A DNA stretch of 38,167 nucleotides from Clostridia bacterium (GTDB lineage: Bacteria > Bacillota > Clostridia > Oscillospirales > CAG-272). The notes under the pieces were generated by a model. It saw only the letters and a list, made by a program, of their open reading frames with translations. It made no database searches and was not told the origin of the DNA. Location of the stretch: assembly GCA_017399025.1 (NCBI GenBank), contig JAFQEK010000015.1, positions 1-38,167 on the forward strand, read 5' to 3'. The position numbers and the translations under genes were made by a program. Below are positions 23,635 to 31,378 of this stretch, one piece after another; position 1 is the first letter of the stretch; each line of letters starts with the position of its first letter.

Positions 23635-24498
23635 ATGACTTACATTTTATACAACACGCATGCGGGAAATCAGCATGTGGAAGAGGAATTGGAATCTTTG
23701 ATCTCTTCTTTTCAGGGCGATGCCGTAAAAAAAGATGTTACAACCATTGATTATACGACTTTTATCCCTGCGCTGACAGAAGAAGACACGATTATCCTTT
23801 GCGGAGGCGACGGCACGCTCAATCATTTTGTAAACGATACGGATGGTATTGATATCCGTTGTGATGTTTTGTATTATCCTGCGGGCTCCGGTAATGATTT
23901 TGCCCACGATATCGGCTGTACGGCACACGATAAACCTGTTCCCGTGAAACAGCATTTTGAAAATCTCCCTCTTGTTGAGGTGAAGGGAAAAACTTACCGT
24001 TTTCTCAATAACGTAGGGTTTGGTATTGATGGATATTGCTGTGAAGTTGGCGATATGCTCAAAGAAAAATCCGATAAACCTGTGAATTATACCTCTATTG
24101 CCATCAAAGGTCTTCTTTTCCACTATCATCCCACGAATGCAACCGTCATGGTTGACGGAAAAAAATACGAATATAAAAAAGTCTGGCTCGCACCGACCAT
24201 GAAAGGCAGATATTACGGCGGCGGTATGATTGCAACACCTGCACAGAATCGTAACCATCCCGATCATGAGCTCAGTATTATGATCTTTCACGGTTCGAGC
24301 AAATTACAGACTTTGATGATATTTCCCTCTATTTTTAAAGGCGAGCATATCAAAAAAGAAAAATACGTAACGATTCATACGGGTCATGAAATTGCGGTTA
24401 CCTTTGACCGTCCGACCGCATTGCAGATCGACGGCGAAACCATTCTCGGCGTAACGGAATATCGTGCAACATCCAAAGTGCCCGCAAAAATATCTTAA
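23635..24498 (+). CDS. Diacylglycerol kinase-family lipid kinase (DagK/YegS-like)
   Basis: A 287-residue cytosolic kinase of the DAG/sphingosine kinase superfamily. The ATP-binding signature CGGDGTLNHF lies at about 56-65, AGSGNDFAHDIG at about 83-94, and NNVGFGIDGY near 123-132, all in the conserved order. The expected reaction is phosphorylation of diacylglycerol to phosphatidic acid, recycling diacylglycerol released during envelope synthesis. Residues 185-200 (APTMKGRYYGGGMIATP) match the second conserved block. Length is normal. It has its own promoter, and a strong bidirectional terminator follows. The exact lipid substrate is not determined. Confidence 0.92.
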   Translation: MTYILYNTHAGNQHVEEELESLISSFQGDAVKKDVTTIDYTTFIPALTEEDTIILCGGDGTLNHFVNDTDGIDIRCDVLYYPAGSGNDFAHDIGCTAHDKPVPVKQHFENLPLVEVKGKTYRFLNNVGFGIDGYCCEVGDMLKEKSDKPVNYTSIAIKGLLFHYHPTNATVMVDGKKYEYKKVWLAPTMKGRYYGGGMIATPAQNRNHPDHELSIMIFHGSSKLQTLMIFPSIFKGEHIKKEKYVTIHTGHEIAVTFDRPTALQIDGETILGVTEYRATSKVPAKIS

Positions 24499-24526
24499 AT
24501 CAATCAGCGATTTCTTAAAAATTTCC

Positions 24527-24577
24527 AAAAGATAACCGATGAGCAAAGAAATATTCTTTCTCATCGGTTATCTTTTT
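24527..24577. terminator. Bidirectional terminator between dagK-like and ywaF-like genes
   Basis: Long stem: AAAAGATAACCGATGAG pairs with its complement at 24560-24576, with an inner AAAGAA / TTCTTT stem. A and T runs flank both sides, serving the plus-strand kinase gene and the convergent minus-strand gene. Confidence 0.92.
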
Positions 24578-24601
24578 CAAACTATAAGAATTTGCAGAGA
24601 A

Positions 24602-25348
24602 TTAACCTTTCCGGTTTGCTTTTCTTTCCTTGAACCAAAGGATGATATATTTTCGGTAAAAACATCCGAGATATACCACGATCAGCGGCAAACTTAAAAA
24701 CATATACCAATAGGGATAAGGAATGATATTATAGAACAATTGCAATACGGGATTTTCGGGTTTGATGGAGTACATGTAATTAACCTGAATCAGATTTCCC
24801 TCGTAATTAAGAATTTGATTGCTGAGAAAATAATCGTTCAAAGCAACATTGATGAAATGAATGATCGTATAGGCAACGAGAGTGATGAGCAATGTGGAAC
24901 CGATGCACTTTACATCCCTTTTGACAAGTCGAAGACTGAACATCAAAATCGGGATACCGATTTCCAGTAAATGAGGGAAAAAGTAAAATACGAACGTCCA
25001 ACTGAAAATTTCAAAATTTGCCTGCGCGGTATTGACAACCAAAGCGAGAAGCGCGCCGAGTCCCCAGAATAAAAGCAGGTTATTCAAAATTTTGCTTCTC
25101 ATCCAGACTGCGAACGGCAAAACCATCGCTGTCAGAGAACAAAGATGAAAAGGCAGGTATTCCAAGGGAGAATCCCACATAAGAAGATTGTAAACGATAG
25201 CTCCGATTCCCGCAAAGGAAAGAATTCCCAAAATAATAGTCTGCGTTTTTTGTGAGCATTTTTTAAGCAGAAAATACAGACCGATGATAAGACCAATACC
25301 CAAGACCAAAGATGTGATATGAACTACGCCAAAACTTCCCCAAGTCAT
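24602..25348 (-). CDS. YwaF-family (TIGR02206-like) integral membrane protein
   Basis: A 248-residue protein with about seven membrane helices. The conserved segment SPLEYLPFHLCSLTAMVLPFAVW (near 60-82) matches the LPxHLC pattern of YwaF/TIGR02206 proteins, whose function is unknown. Further helices lie at about 95-110, 118-138, 150-170 and 205-230, and the protein ends with a basic tail (KERKANRKG). It has its own promoter at 25389-25417 and a GAGGT ribosome site 6 nt before the ATG. No operon partner: the HAD gene upstream on the same strand belongs to the ktr transcript, with no clear terminator between. Confidence 0.82.
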   Translation of the reverse strand: MTWGSFGVVHITSLVLGIGLIIGLYFLLKKCSQKTQTIILGILSFAGIGAIVYNLLMWDSPLEYLPFHLCSLTAMVLPFAVWMRSKILNNLLLFWGLGALLALVVNTAQANFEIFSWTFVFYFFPHLLEIGIPILMFSLRLVKRDVKCIGSTLLITLVAYTIIHFINVALNDYFLSNQILNYEGNLIQVNYMYSIKPENPVLQLFYNIIPYPYWYMFLSLPLIVVYLGCFYRKYIILWFKERKANRKG

Positions 25349-25388
25349 AAGATTACCTCTTTTCTGTATCTTTAAATTTTATGACAAT

Positions 25389-25417
25389 ATTATATCATAT
25401 TCTTTTTATTTTGACAA
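25389..25417 (-). promoter_or_regulatory. Sigma-A promoter for ywaF-like gene
   Basis: On the minus strand TTGTCA, 17-nt spacer, TATAAT. Confidence 0.8.
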
Positions 25418-25452
25418 CAGTTTTTTATAAATTATCAAAGTTTACCGTCTGG

Positions 25453-26274
25453 TCAGAATTTTACGTGCTTCAAAAGCCATTTTGCGACACCGTCCTCTTC
25501 ATTGCTGTCGATGATTCCGGTTGCGATCGCTTTGAGTTCTTCTTCTGCATTGGAGACTGCGTAACATGCATCGGAAACTCGGAACATCGGAATATCGTTT
25601 TTTCCGTCTCCGAAGCAAACAACGTTGTCGCAGAAAAGCATTTCCTTTAATGTCAGTACTGCATTGGCTTTTGTTGCGCCTCTCGGATGTATTTCCAACC
25701 ATAAATCACCGCTGTACATATCGCGGTAGAGAACGGAAGGATATATTTCTCGGAAATGCTCATAAGCGGGACGGAGATTTTCTGCCTCGCCAATACAGGT
25801 AATGTGGAAAATTTCACCGCAATAGAGAGCATCTGCATGAAGAACAGGGTTTTTTCGGATGTCATTTTGATGCGATCGGATAAAATTTTCCATTCCCGTG
25901 GTTTCTTTACCTTGTATGTAAGAAAATTTTTCTATTTCATTGATAAAAGCGTTAACGATGGGATAGATACGGTTTTTTATCAAAAAGTTCAGAATCTCTT
26001 GAACTTCCATTTCATGGAAAAGATAAGAAAGCAGTTTTTTTCCTGTTCCCGTTTCCAGAATAAACGAACCATTAAATACAATCACGGGTAATTTTTCGGG
26101 CAATCCTTTTGTCAATTGGCTTGCGGTCAGATAAGAACGGGCAGTTGCATAAGAAAAGAGCATGCCTTTTTCGGTCAGATTTCGTATCGTATTTGCCGTA
26201 AAAAGGGAAACCGTTTGATCGTTTCGTAAAAGTGTTCCGTCCAAATCTGTGATATATAGAGTTCTTTTTCTCAT
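25453..26274 (-). CDS. Cof-type HAD-IIB family hydrolase
   Basis: A 273-residue cytosolic phosphatase of the haloacid dehalogenase superfamily. Motif I is DLDGTLL (nucleophile D10, acid/base D12), motif II is the SYATARS segment near residue 42, motif III is the Lys in GATKANAV near 200, and motif IV is GDGKNDIPM near 221. The C2B cap lies between about 80 and 190. Cof-like enzymes dephosphorylate sugar phosphates or cofactors, but individual substrates vary. It starts 3 nt after the ktrA-like stop, so it is the last gene of the potassium-uptake operon. The link to potassium is positional only. Confidence 0.9.
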   Translation of the reverse strand: MRKRTLYITDLDGTLLRNDQTVSLFTANTIRNLTEKGMLFSYATARSYLTASQLTKGLPEKLPVIVFNGSFILETGTGKKLLSYLFHEMEVQEILNFLIKNRIYPIVNAFINEIEKFSYIQGKETTGMENFIRSHQNDIRKNPVLHADALYCGEIFHITCIGEAENLRPAYEHFREIYPSVLYRDMYSGDLWLEIHPRGATKANAVLTLKEMLFCDNVVCFGDGKNDIPMFRVSDACYAVSNAEEELKAIATGIIDSNEEDGVAKWLLKHVKF

Positions 26275-26277
26275 ATA

Positions 26278-26931
26278 TTATTTTAATTTTTTCAGTTTGG
26301 ATTTGTGCGCAATGACAAACAATTGCATATCTTCCGTCAATTTTTCCTTAGGATCAATATTGACGGTTACTTTTTCGTTCTGATTGATTGCAACAATATT
26401 GAGGGAATATTTTTTGCGCAAATCCAATTCGATCAGCGATTTTCCGCACCATTCCGGTCTGACATCCAATTCCACGAGCGCAATGTCTCCCGATAATTCG
26501 AACATATCAATAAAGCCGGAACTCAGAAGATTTTTGGCAAGTCGCGTTCCTGAATCCTGTTCCGGAAAAACAACCTTATCCGCGCCGACTTTGAGCAAAA
26601 TTCTTCGGTTCATTTCCGTTGCGCATTTGACAATGACATTTTTTACACCGAGTTCTTTGCAAAGCATGACGGCAAGAATACTTTCTTCCAAATGATTAGC
26701 CATTGCGATTACCACGACATCCACATTGGCGATGCCTAACTGTTCCATGACTGCCGCATCCGTGATATCCGCACATCGACAATTTGGAATTTCTGCGCTG
26801 GCTGCATTGACCGCCGATTCGTTTTTATCAACAGCCAGAACATCTGCACCGCTGTTAATAAGCTCTATGGCAACGGAATAACCGTACCTTCCCAATCCGA
26901 ATATGGCATAGGATTTCTTTTGAAAATTCAT
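26278..26931 (-). CDS. ktrA: KtrA/TrkA-type RCK regulatory subunit of potassium uptake
   Basis: A 217-residue cytosolic gating ring subunit. The RCK_N Rossmann motif FGLGRYGYSVAIEL lies at 11-24 with an acidic residue after beta-2 (VLAVDKNE), and the RCK_C domain spans about 140-210. The single-RCK length fits KtrA/KtrC rather than the double TrkA. It binds nucleotides (ATP/ADP, possibly NAD) and controls opening of the membrane subunit encoded just upstream (12-nt gap). The start follows a GGAGGTCG-type site in that gap. KtrA versus KtrC naming is arbitrary here. Confidence 0.92.
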   Translation of the reverse strand: MNFQKKSYAIFGLGRYGYSVAIELINSGADVLAVDKNESAVNAASAEIPNCRCADITDAAVMEQLGIANVDVVVIAMANHLEESILAVMLCKELGVKNVIVKCATEMNRRILLKVGADKVVFPEQDSGTRLAKNLLSSGFIDMFELSGDIALVELDVRPEWCGKSLIELDLRKKYSLNIVAINQNEKVTVNIDPKEKLTEDMQLFVIAHKSKLKKLK

Positions 26932-26943
26932 AACGACCTCCTG

Positions 26944-28305
26944 TTATCCGACGGTAATATTTTCCGTTGGATTTTTTATGATATTTACCGTTTCTTTTTT
27001 GATATTGAAAGCAATGGCAAGCGATATAGGACCAACTCTTCCGAAATACATGGTGGCAATAATGATCAATTTTCCGGGAATATTCAAAAATGGTGTTAAA
27101 TTTCTCGAAAGTCCTACGGTTGCCGTTGCACTTACTGTTTCATAAAGGATATCCAATGCCGAAGCGTTTGTTACCATTGAAAGTAACAGTGCAGAAGCAA
27201 ATACGATAAAAGAAAATGTAACAAAAACCGCAACTGTTTTATATAAGGTTTCTTTGGCGAGATTTCTGCCGAAGAGAGAGACTTCTTTTCTGTTTCGAAT
27301 GGTGGTGAACGCCGTTGCAAGCAAGACGGCGAAGGTTACGGTTTTGATGCCTCCTGCCGTTCCTACGGGGGAACCGCCGATCAACATCAGAATCAGACAA
27401 ACGAGAGAAGAACTTGTGGTCAGGTTTTCCTGTGCAACGGTGGCAAATCCTGCCGTTCTCAGTGTGACCGATTGAAAAAATGAAATTTGTAATTTGTCAA
27501 AAAAAGACATGTTTCCCAATGTCAATGGGTTATTGTATTCCAATGTAAGAATCAGCAGAGCCCCAAAAAGAATCAGAGCCATCGTTGTTGCAAGAACGAT
27601 TTTGCTGTGCAGAGTCAATCGGCGAAAACAGCTGAATTTTTGTTTTTTAAAATCCTTGCATACGCGGAAAACATCCCACCACACAATGAAACCCAAACCG
27701 CCCAAAATGATAAGAACAGATGTTACGGTATTGATCATGGGGTTGGTTGCGTAATTGCAAAGACTGTTTTCAGCAATGATATCAATGCCTGCGTTACAAA
27801 ATGCCGAAACAGAATTGAAAATGGAAATCCAGATGCCCTTTGTTCCGAATTCGGGAATAAAAACCGTCATATAGAAAAGTGCGCCGATGCCTTCTGCCAG
27901 CAATGTTCCGAAAATTACTTTTTTGACGAAACGAACCAGTCCCGACATCGTATTCAGATTGAAGGCATCCTGAATCAATTGACGGTCTTTCATACCAATT
28001 CGTTTATGCATAGCAACCATTACTCCTGTCAGAACGGTAATGGTTCCGAGACCGCCGATCTGAATCAGAATCAGAATGACAGCCTGTCCGAAAAGACTCC
28101 ATGTTGTTACGGTTGGAAGTGTAACCAGACCGGTTACACAAGTTGCCGTTGTTGCGGTAAACAAGGCATCGATATAAGCAACGGGTTCTCTGTTTTGCGT
28201 GCTGATAGGAAGAGAAAGCAGCAAACTTCCTGTTAAAATAACCAATAAAAAACTAAAAAGTATAATATGCGTTGTGGAAATTCTGAAAAAATTTCTTTTT
28301 GACAT
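26944..28305 (-). CDS. ktrB: KtrB/TrkH-type potassium transporter membrane subunit
   Basis: A 453-residue membrane protein with four pore-loop repeats: TATCVTGL, AFCNAGID, TLRTAGF and TATVGLS. These supply the four filter glycines characteristic of SKT-family K+ transporters. The conserved 'GGSPVGTAGGIKTVTF' segment precedes the cytoplasmic loop of the third repeat. It forms a K+ (often Na+-dependent) uptake channel with the KtrA ring. The ATG at 28305 (MSKRNFF) follows AAAGGGATGAG. The frame is open about 20 codons further upstream, but those codons overlap the promoter at 28337-28365 and are rejected. Operon order: ktrB-ktrA-HAD. Confidence 0.93.
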   Translation of the reverse strand: MSKRNFFRISTTHIILFSFLLVILTGSLLLSLPISTQNREPVAYIDALFTATTATCVTGLVTLPTVTTWSLFGQAVILILIQIGGLGTITVLTGVMVAMHKRIGMKDRQLIQDAFNLNTMSGLVRFVKKVIFGTLLAEGIGALFYMTVFIPEFGTKGIWISIFNSVSAFCNAGIDIIAENSLCNYATNPMINTVTSVLIILGGLGFIVWWDVFRVCKDFKKQKFSCFRRLTLHSKIVLATTMALILFGALLILTLEYNNPLTLGNMSFFDKLQISFFQSVTLRTAGFATVAQENLTTSSSLVCLILMLIGGSPVGTAGGIKTVTFAVLLATAFTTIRNRKEVSLFGRNLAKETLYKTVAVFVTFSFIVFASALLLSMVTNASALDILYETVSATATVGLSRNLTPFLNIPGKLIIIATMYFGRVGPISLAIAFNIKKETVNIIKNPTENITVG

Positions 28306-28336
28306 AGACTCATCCCTTTTAAAAATCTTTATCCAT

Positions 28337-28365
28337 ATTATAGCATATAGGAGGAATTCTTGCAA
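28337..28365 (-). promoter_or_regulatory. Sigma-A promoter for the ktr operon
   Basis: On the minus strand TTGCAA, 17-nt spacer, TATAAT; the ATG is about 32 nt downstream. Confidence 0.75.
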
Positions 28366-28385
28366 TGGTTTCAGTGTAGTTTTTT

Positions 28386-28407
28386 AGAGCAACAGCATTT
28401 ACTTTTT
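28386..28407 (+). repeat. 22-bp dispersed repeat, copy 1
   Basis: Matches 37904-37925 at 21 of 22 positions in direct orientation (shared GCAACAGCATTTACTTTTT). Lies in the ktrB/PHP intergenic region. Further on are the small hairpins CTTTC-TCA-GAAAG and TTTGACGG-ATTA-CCGTCAAA. Confidence 0.6.
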
Positions 28408-28504
28408 AACAAAATTATCATGAATCTTTCGCTTTGCCCGGTTTTATGATTCAACTTTCTCAGAAAGAATCTTTGACGGATTACCGTCAAAGGAGGCAAG
28501 CTTG

Positions 28505-28566
28505 TGCAGATTTTAATTTTGAACCGAATTTGTTTCGTAATGCACAGACGAAATGTCTTGTTGCAA
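28505..28566 (+). repeat. 62-bp dispersed repeat, copy 1
   Basis: 56 of 62 bases match the reverse complement of 37951-38012. Shared blocks are GATTTTAATTTTGAACCG and GACGAAATGTCTTG. Intergenic in both places. Confidence 0.75.
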
Positions 28567-28611
28567 AAAAGAGATATGATGGAATATTGTTCCCAGCATA
28601 TCTCTTTTATT
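28567..28611. terminator. Bidirectional terminator after the PHP gene
   Basis: Perfect 12-bp stem AAAAGAGATATG / CATATCTCTTTT with an 18-nt loop; T runs on both strands. It ends the minus-strand PHP transcript. Confidence 0.8.
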
Positions 28612-28623
28612 GATTGAAAAATT

Positions 28624-29991
28624 TTAATCAAAGCAGAAGTATTTTTTACGGAGCTTATTCATTCTGCCGGAAATGCGGCGCAGATCTTCGCCTGCTTCTT
28701 CATCTCCGCAAGCATATTCTTTCATCAGCCGGCCTTCTTCAAAGCAAAGTTCATCATGAATGGGAAGATAATGTTCGTAAAGGAACCAGCAATATTTCAT
28801 CATACGCAGGGTACCGAGTACTTCCACATGATTTTTGATATCCTGAATGGCAACATTGTAGAAACTCTTAACCGCGCTGACGATTTCATCTCGGGTATTT
28901 TCATAAGCAAGAACCATGGAACGTGCGGAATGCCAATCGCCGTTGTAGGGGGTGGAACCGTGGGTATCGGTATTGCCGACGATCGGAATTTGAATGCCCT
29001 GCGCGCGGAAATCGTGATATTTCTGAACCTGATAGCCGTTTTGTTGGAAATAAGTCAAGCCGCCGAAGACTTCAAATGCATCAAATGGATGGGTTTTGAA
29101 CATGTAATCCGTAAAATCTTCGGGAACCTGATATACATTGCTGATCCAGTAAGGATGCGCAAAAATGCCGAGACCGTTTGCTTTTTTGATGTGATTGCAG
29201 ATCCAGACACAGGAAGCATAGGGAAATTTTTCCACGTTTTCCGGAATATCAAGAGTTTCCGCAAGCGCATTGACCTCTGCCCGGTATTCTTCCTCTGTCA
29301 TGACATCGGGGCAAATACCCGTGAGGGAACGCCAATCAGGATCGGCACCCTTATTAATGTATTGAAGGGAACAGTCCAAAAGACCGTTTACGCTGTAATT
29401 ACCGCCGAAATTAACGATATGGATATCGTTTCCGGGGAGATGAATCTCTTCTCCCGGATAAAATTTCACATCGAGATTCAGGGGTTCATAGAATCTTTTT
29501 GTTTCCAATGAGGGATAATATTTTCTGTGGTCGGTGATTGCCATGAAGTCATATCCGGCTTTTCGATAGTTTGCCGCCACGATAAAGGGATGTTCTTTGC
29601 CATCGGAGCGGGTGGAGTGCATATGCATATCACCGATATAGGGATATCTGCCGACAAGGTCTTCTTCTACTGCATATACGGAAAGCTGAACGATTCTTTT
29701 ATCTTCCAAGATAATGCGAATGTAGTGTTCACACTCTTTTTTGAAGGTGTGAACGATATGGAAACAGCCGTCTTCTGCAGGAGTCATTTGATACGATGCA
29801 TAATTCGGACGGGTGGGATAAGTGGAGGGAATTCCTTCCGTTGTGGTATGGATGGCAACGGTGTATTTTTTATTTGTGTCAAATGCCGCATGACCTCCGC
29901 GCGGTTTTACAGTAATGGAAACTTCTTTTCCTACGGGAATAACTTTGGGAAAAATATCGTAATTCAAAAGCTCGCGTTTCATTAAATCCAT
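28624..29991 (-). CDS. PHP-domain metal-dependent phosphoesterase-like protein
   Basis: A 455-residue cytosolic protein. A beta-rich N-terminal domain (residues 1-120, with VGKEVSITVKPRGG) precedes a PHP fold. The fold has GDMHMHSTRSDG (H-x-H metal ligands, near 130), AITDHRKYYP near 158, an HPYWISN segment near 280, and IVGNTDTHG near 340. PHP enzymes use two or three metal ions to cleave phosphoester bonds; substrate is unknown. The ATG at 29991 has AAAGGA 10 nt upstream; the frame continues 43 codons earlier across the promoter and is rejected. Its own promoter and a bidirectional terminator make it monocistronic. The added N-terminal domain suggests a carbohydrate- or protein-binding role. 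Confidence 0.85.
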   Translation of the reverse strand: MDLMKRELLNYDIFPKVIPVGKEVSITVKPRGGHAAFDTNKKYTVAIHTTTEGIPSTYPTRPNYASYQMTPAEDGCFHIVHTFKKECEHYIRIILEDKRIVQLSVYAVEEDLVGRYPYIGDMHMHSTRSDGKEHPFIVAANYRKAGYDFMAITDHRKYYPSLETKRFYEPLNLDVKFYPGEEIHLPGNDIHIVNFGGNYSVNGLLDCSLQYINKGADPDWRSLTGICPDVMTEEEYRAEVNALAETLDIPENVEKFPYASCVWICNHIKKANGLGIFAHPYWISNVYQVPEDFTDYMFKTHPFDAFEVFGGLTYFQQNGYQVQKYHDFRAQGIQIPIVGNTDTHGSTPYNGDWHSARSMVLAYENTRDEIVSAVKSFYNVAIQDIKNHVEVLGTLRMMKYCWFLYEHYLPIHDELCFEEGRLMKEYACGDEEAGEDLRRISGRMNKLRKKYFCFD

Positions 29992-30035
29992 AGCGGAAAT
30001 CCTTTCTTTCGTATAATAAATTTTTCTATATTTGC

Positions 30036-30064
30036 ATTTTATCATAAATTTAGCGCTTTGTAAA
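30036..30064 (-). promoter_or_regulatory. Promoter for the PHP gene
   Basis: On the minus strand TTTACA, 17-nt spacer, TAAAAT; RBS AAAGGA follows. Confidence 0.6.
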
Positions 30065-30194
30065 TATTCATCTGAGGTTTTTGTGAAAAAATTGCGGCAG
30101 GAGCGATTGTTATGTGACATTTTTTTTGATTTTTCATAGAATATAGAAGAATCCCAAGCAATAAAGAAATCAAACGATCGAAAGGAAATCTTGC

Positions 30195-31250
30195 ATGATG
30201 AAAAAATATTTTGCAGCCGCCAATACAGAGGCAGGCTTTTTCAGTTTATTTGATGAAGTATTTTCTCCGGAAAGGCTTCGTCGGATCTATATTTTAAAAG
30301 GAGGTCCCGGAACGGGAAAATCCACTTTAATGAGAGATATCGGTTTTACTGCGGAAGAGAACGGATATGATGTCGAATATATCTGTTGCTCATCTGATCC
30401 GGATTCTTTGGACGGAATCATCATTCCTTCACTTTCCGTTGCCGTTCTGGACGGAACCGCACCGCATATTACGGATCCCGTATATCCGGGTGTATCAGAA
30501 CATATCATCAATCTGGAAGAAGCATTTGACTGTGAATCTCTGTCGAAAAAAAGAGAAGAAATTTTGTCGCTGATCCGTGCAAAAAAGGAATCTTACCGAA
30601 CAGCATACAGATTTCTTTGCGCGGCGGGAAGTCTTGAAAAAGAGCGTGCTGCTCTGACGTCCTCTTTCTTTTTACGTGAAAAAGCGGAAGCCGCAGTAAA
30701 AAGATTACTTTCTTCTTTTCACCACACGAGAGAAGGAACACAAAAAACAAAATATATTTCCGCCATTTCCTGTAACGGTATGACAACATTGGATACCTTG
30801 CGCAACCGTGCGAAAAAGATTTTTGCCGTTACGGATAAACATGGACTGGGCTGTTATTTTATGAATACCTTATACGAAGCGGTTTGTAGGGAAAAGCTGG
30901 ATTGTACGGTGTGTCCGACTCCGCTGATGTATGCGCACAAAGAAGCCGTTTTTTTGGAAGGAGAGGATGCACTTTTTGTTCTTTGTAAAGAAAAAGAACC
31001 GGTGTATGCGGACAAAATTGTGAATTGTATGCGTTTTATCGAAAAGAGCGCTGTTACCGAAAGAAAAGGCAGATTGCGCTTCTTGGAAAAATGTGAAGAT
31101 GCAGTGATGGAAGGGGCTCTTTCAGCACTCTCCGAAGCGGGAGATTTTCATAAAAAAGCAGAGAAAATTTACTCTGCCTGTGTAGATTTTTCCAAGATTC
31201 ATACTATAAAAAAACGAATGCTTTCCGAAATATTTGCAAACAAAGTGTAA
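30195..31250 (+). CDS. PRK06851-type P-loop ATPase, second P-loop degenerate
   Basis: A 351-residue protein resembling the PRK06851 family. The Walker A motif GGPGTGKST lies at 36-44, followed by the family's CSSDPDSLDGIIIP and DGTAPHITDPVYPG blocks at about 65-99. As I recall the family, it is a tandem duplication with a second Walker A in the C-terminal half. Here the matching segment (KKIFAVTDKHGLGCYF, about 207-222) lacks the GxxxxGKS pattern, so only the first site should bind nucleotide. The middle (110-180) looks helical and charged. Function is unknown. RBS AAAGGAAA lies 9 nt before the ATG. No convincing promoter was seen; it diverges from the PHP gene. Confidence 0.8.
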   Translation: MMKKYFAAANTEAGFFSLFDEVFSPERLRRIYILKGGPGTGKSTLMRDIGFTAEENGYDVEYICCSSDPDSLDGIIIPSLSVAVLDGTAPHITDPVYPGVSEHIINLEEAFDCESLSKKREEILSLIRAKKESYRTAYRFLCAAGSLEKERAALTSSFFLREKAEAAVKRLLSSFHHTREGTQKTKYISAISCNGMTTLDTLRNRAKKIFAVTDKHGLGCYFMNTLYEAVCREKLDCTVCPTPLMYAHKEAVFLEGEDALFVLCKEKEPVYADKIVNCMRFIEKSAVTERKGRLRFLEKCEDAVMEGALSALSEAGDFHKKAEKIYSACVDFSKIHTIKKRMLSEIFANKV

Positions 31251-31266
31251 AATATTAAAATAGTAA

Positions 31267-31295
31267 TTGCAAAAATAAAAAAGATATGATATAAT
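31267..31295 (+). promoter_or_regulatory. Sigma-A promoter for prsA-like operon
   Basis: TTGCAA (31267-31272), 17-nt spacer, TATAAT (31290-31295). Confidence 0.75.
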
Positions 31296-31306
31296 TAAAC
31301 TAAATT

Positions 31307-31349
31307 TGCGTTTTTCTGCCGACGGAGAATATTTTCCGTCGGCACGCAA
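31307..31349 (+). promoter_or_regulatory. Two-tier 5'-UTR hairpin upstream of the PrsA-like gene
   Basis: Inner 9-bp stem GCCGACGGA (31318-31326) / TCCGTCGGC (31335-31343) with an 8-nt loop, enclosed by TTGCGT / ACGCAA. It begins a few bases after the expected transcription start and ends before the ribosome site. No T run follows. Possible mRNA-stabilising hairpin or protein site. Confidence 0.6.
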
Positions 31350-31378
31350 GAATTTTTGAAAGGAAAAGAGTAAAAAAC

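Noticed and set aside
24578..24600. Possible fourth copy of the 74-bp repeat (CTATAAGAATTTGCAGAG) after a terminator
   Set aside because: Similarity covers only about 20 bases with several mismatches and no core or stem; too weak to claim.
28371..28631. Minus-strand 86-codon frame through the repeat and terminator region
   Set aside because: It covers dispersed repeats and a terminator hairpin, and lacks a ribosome site.
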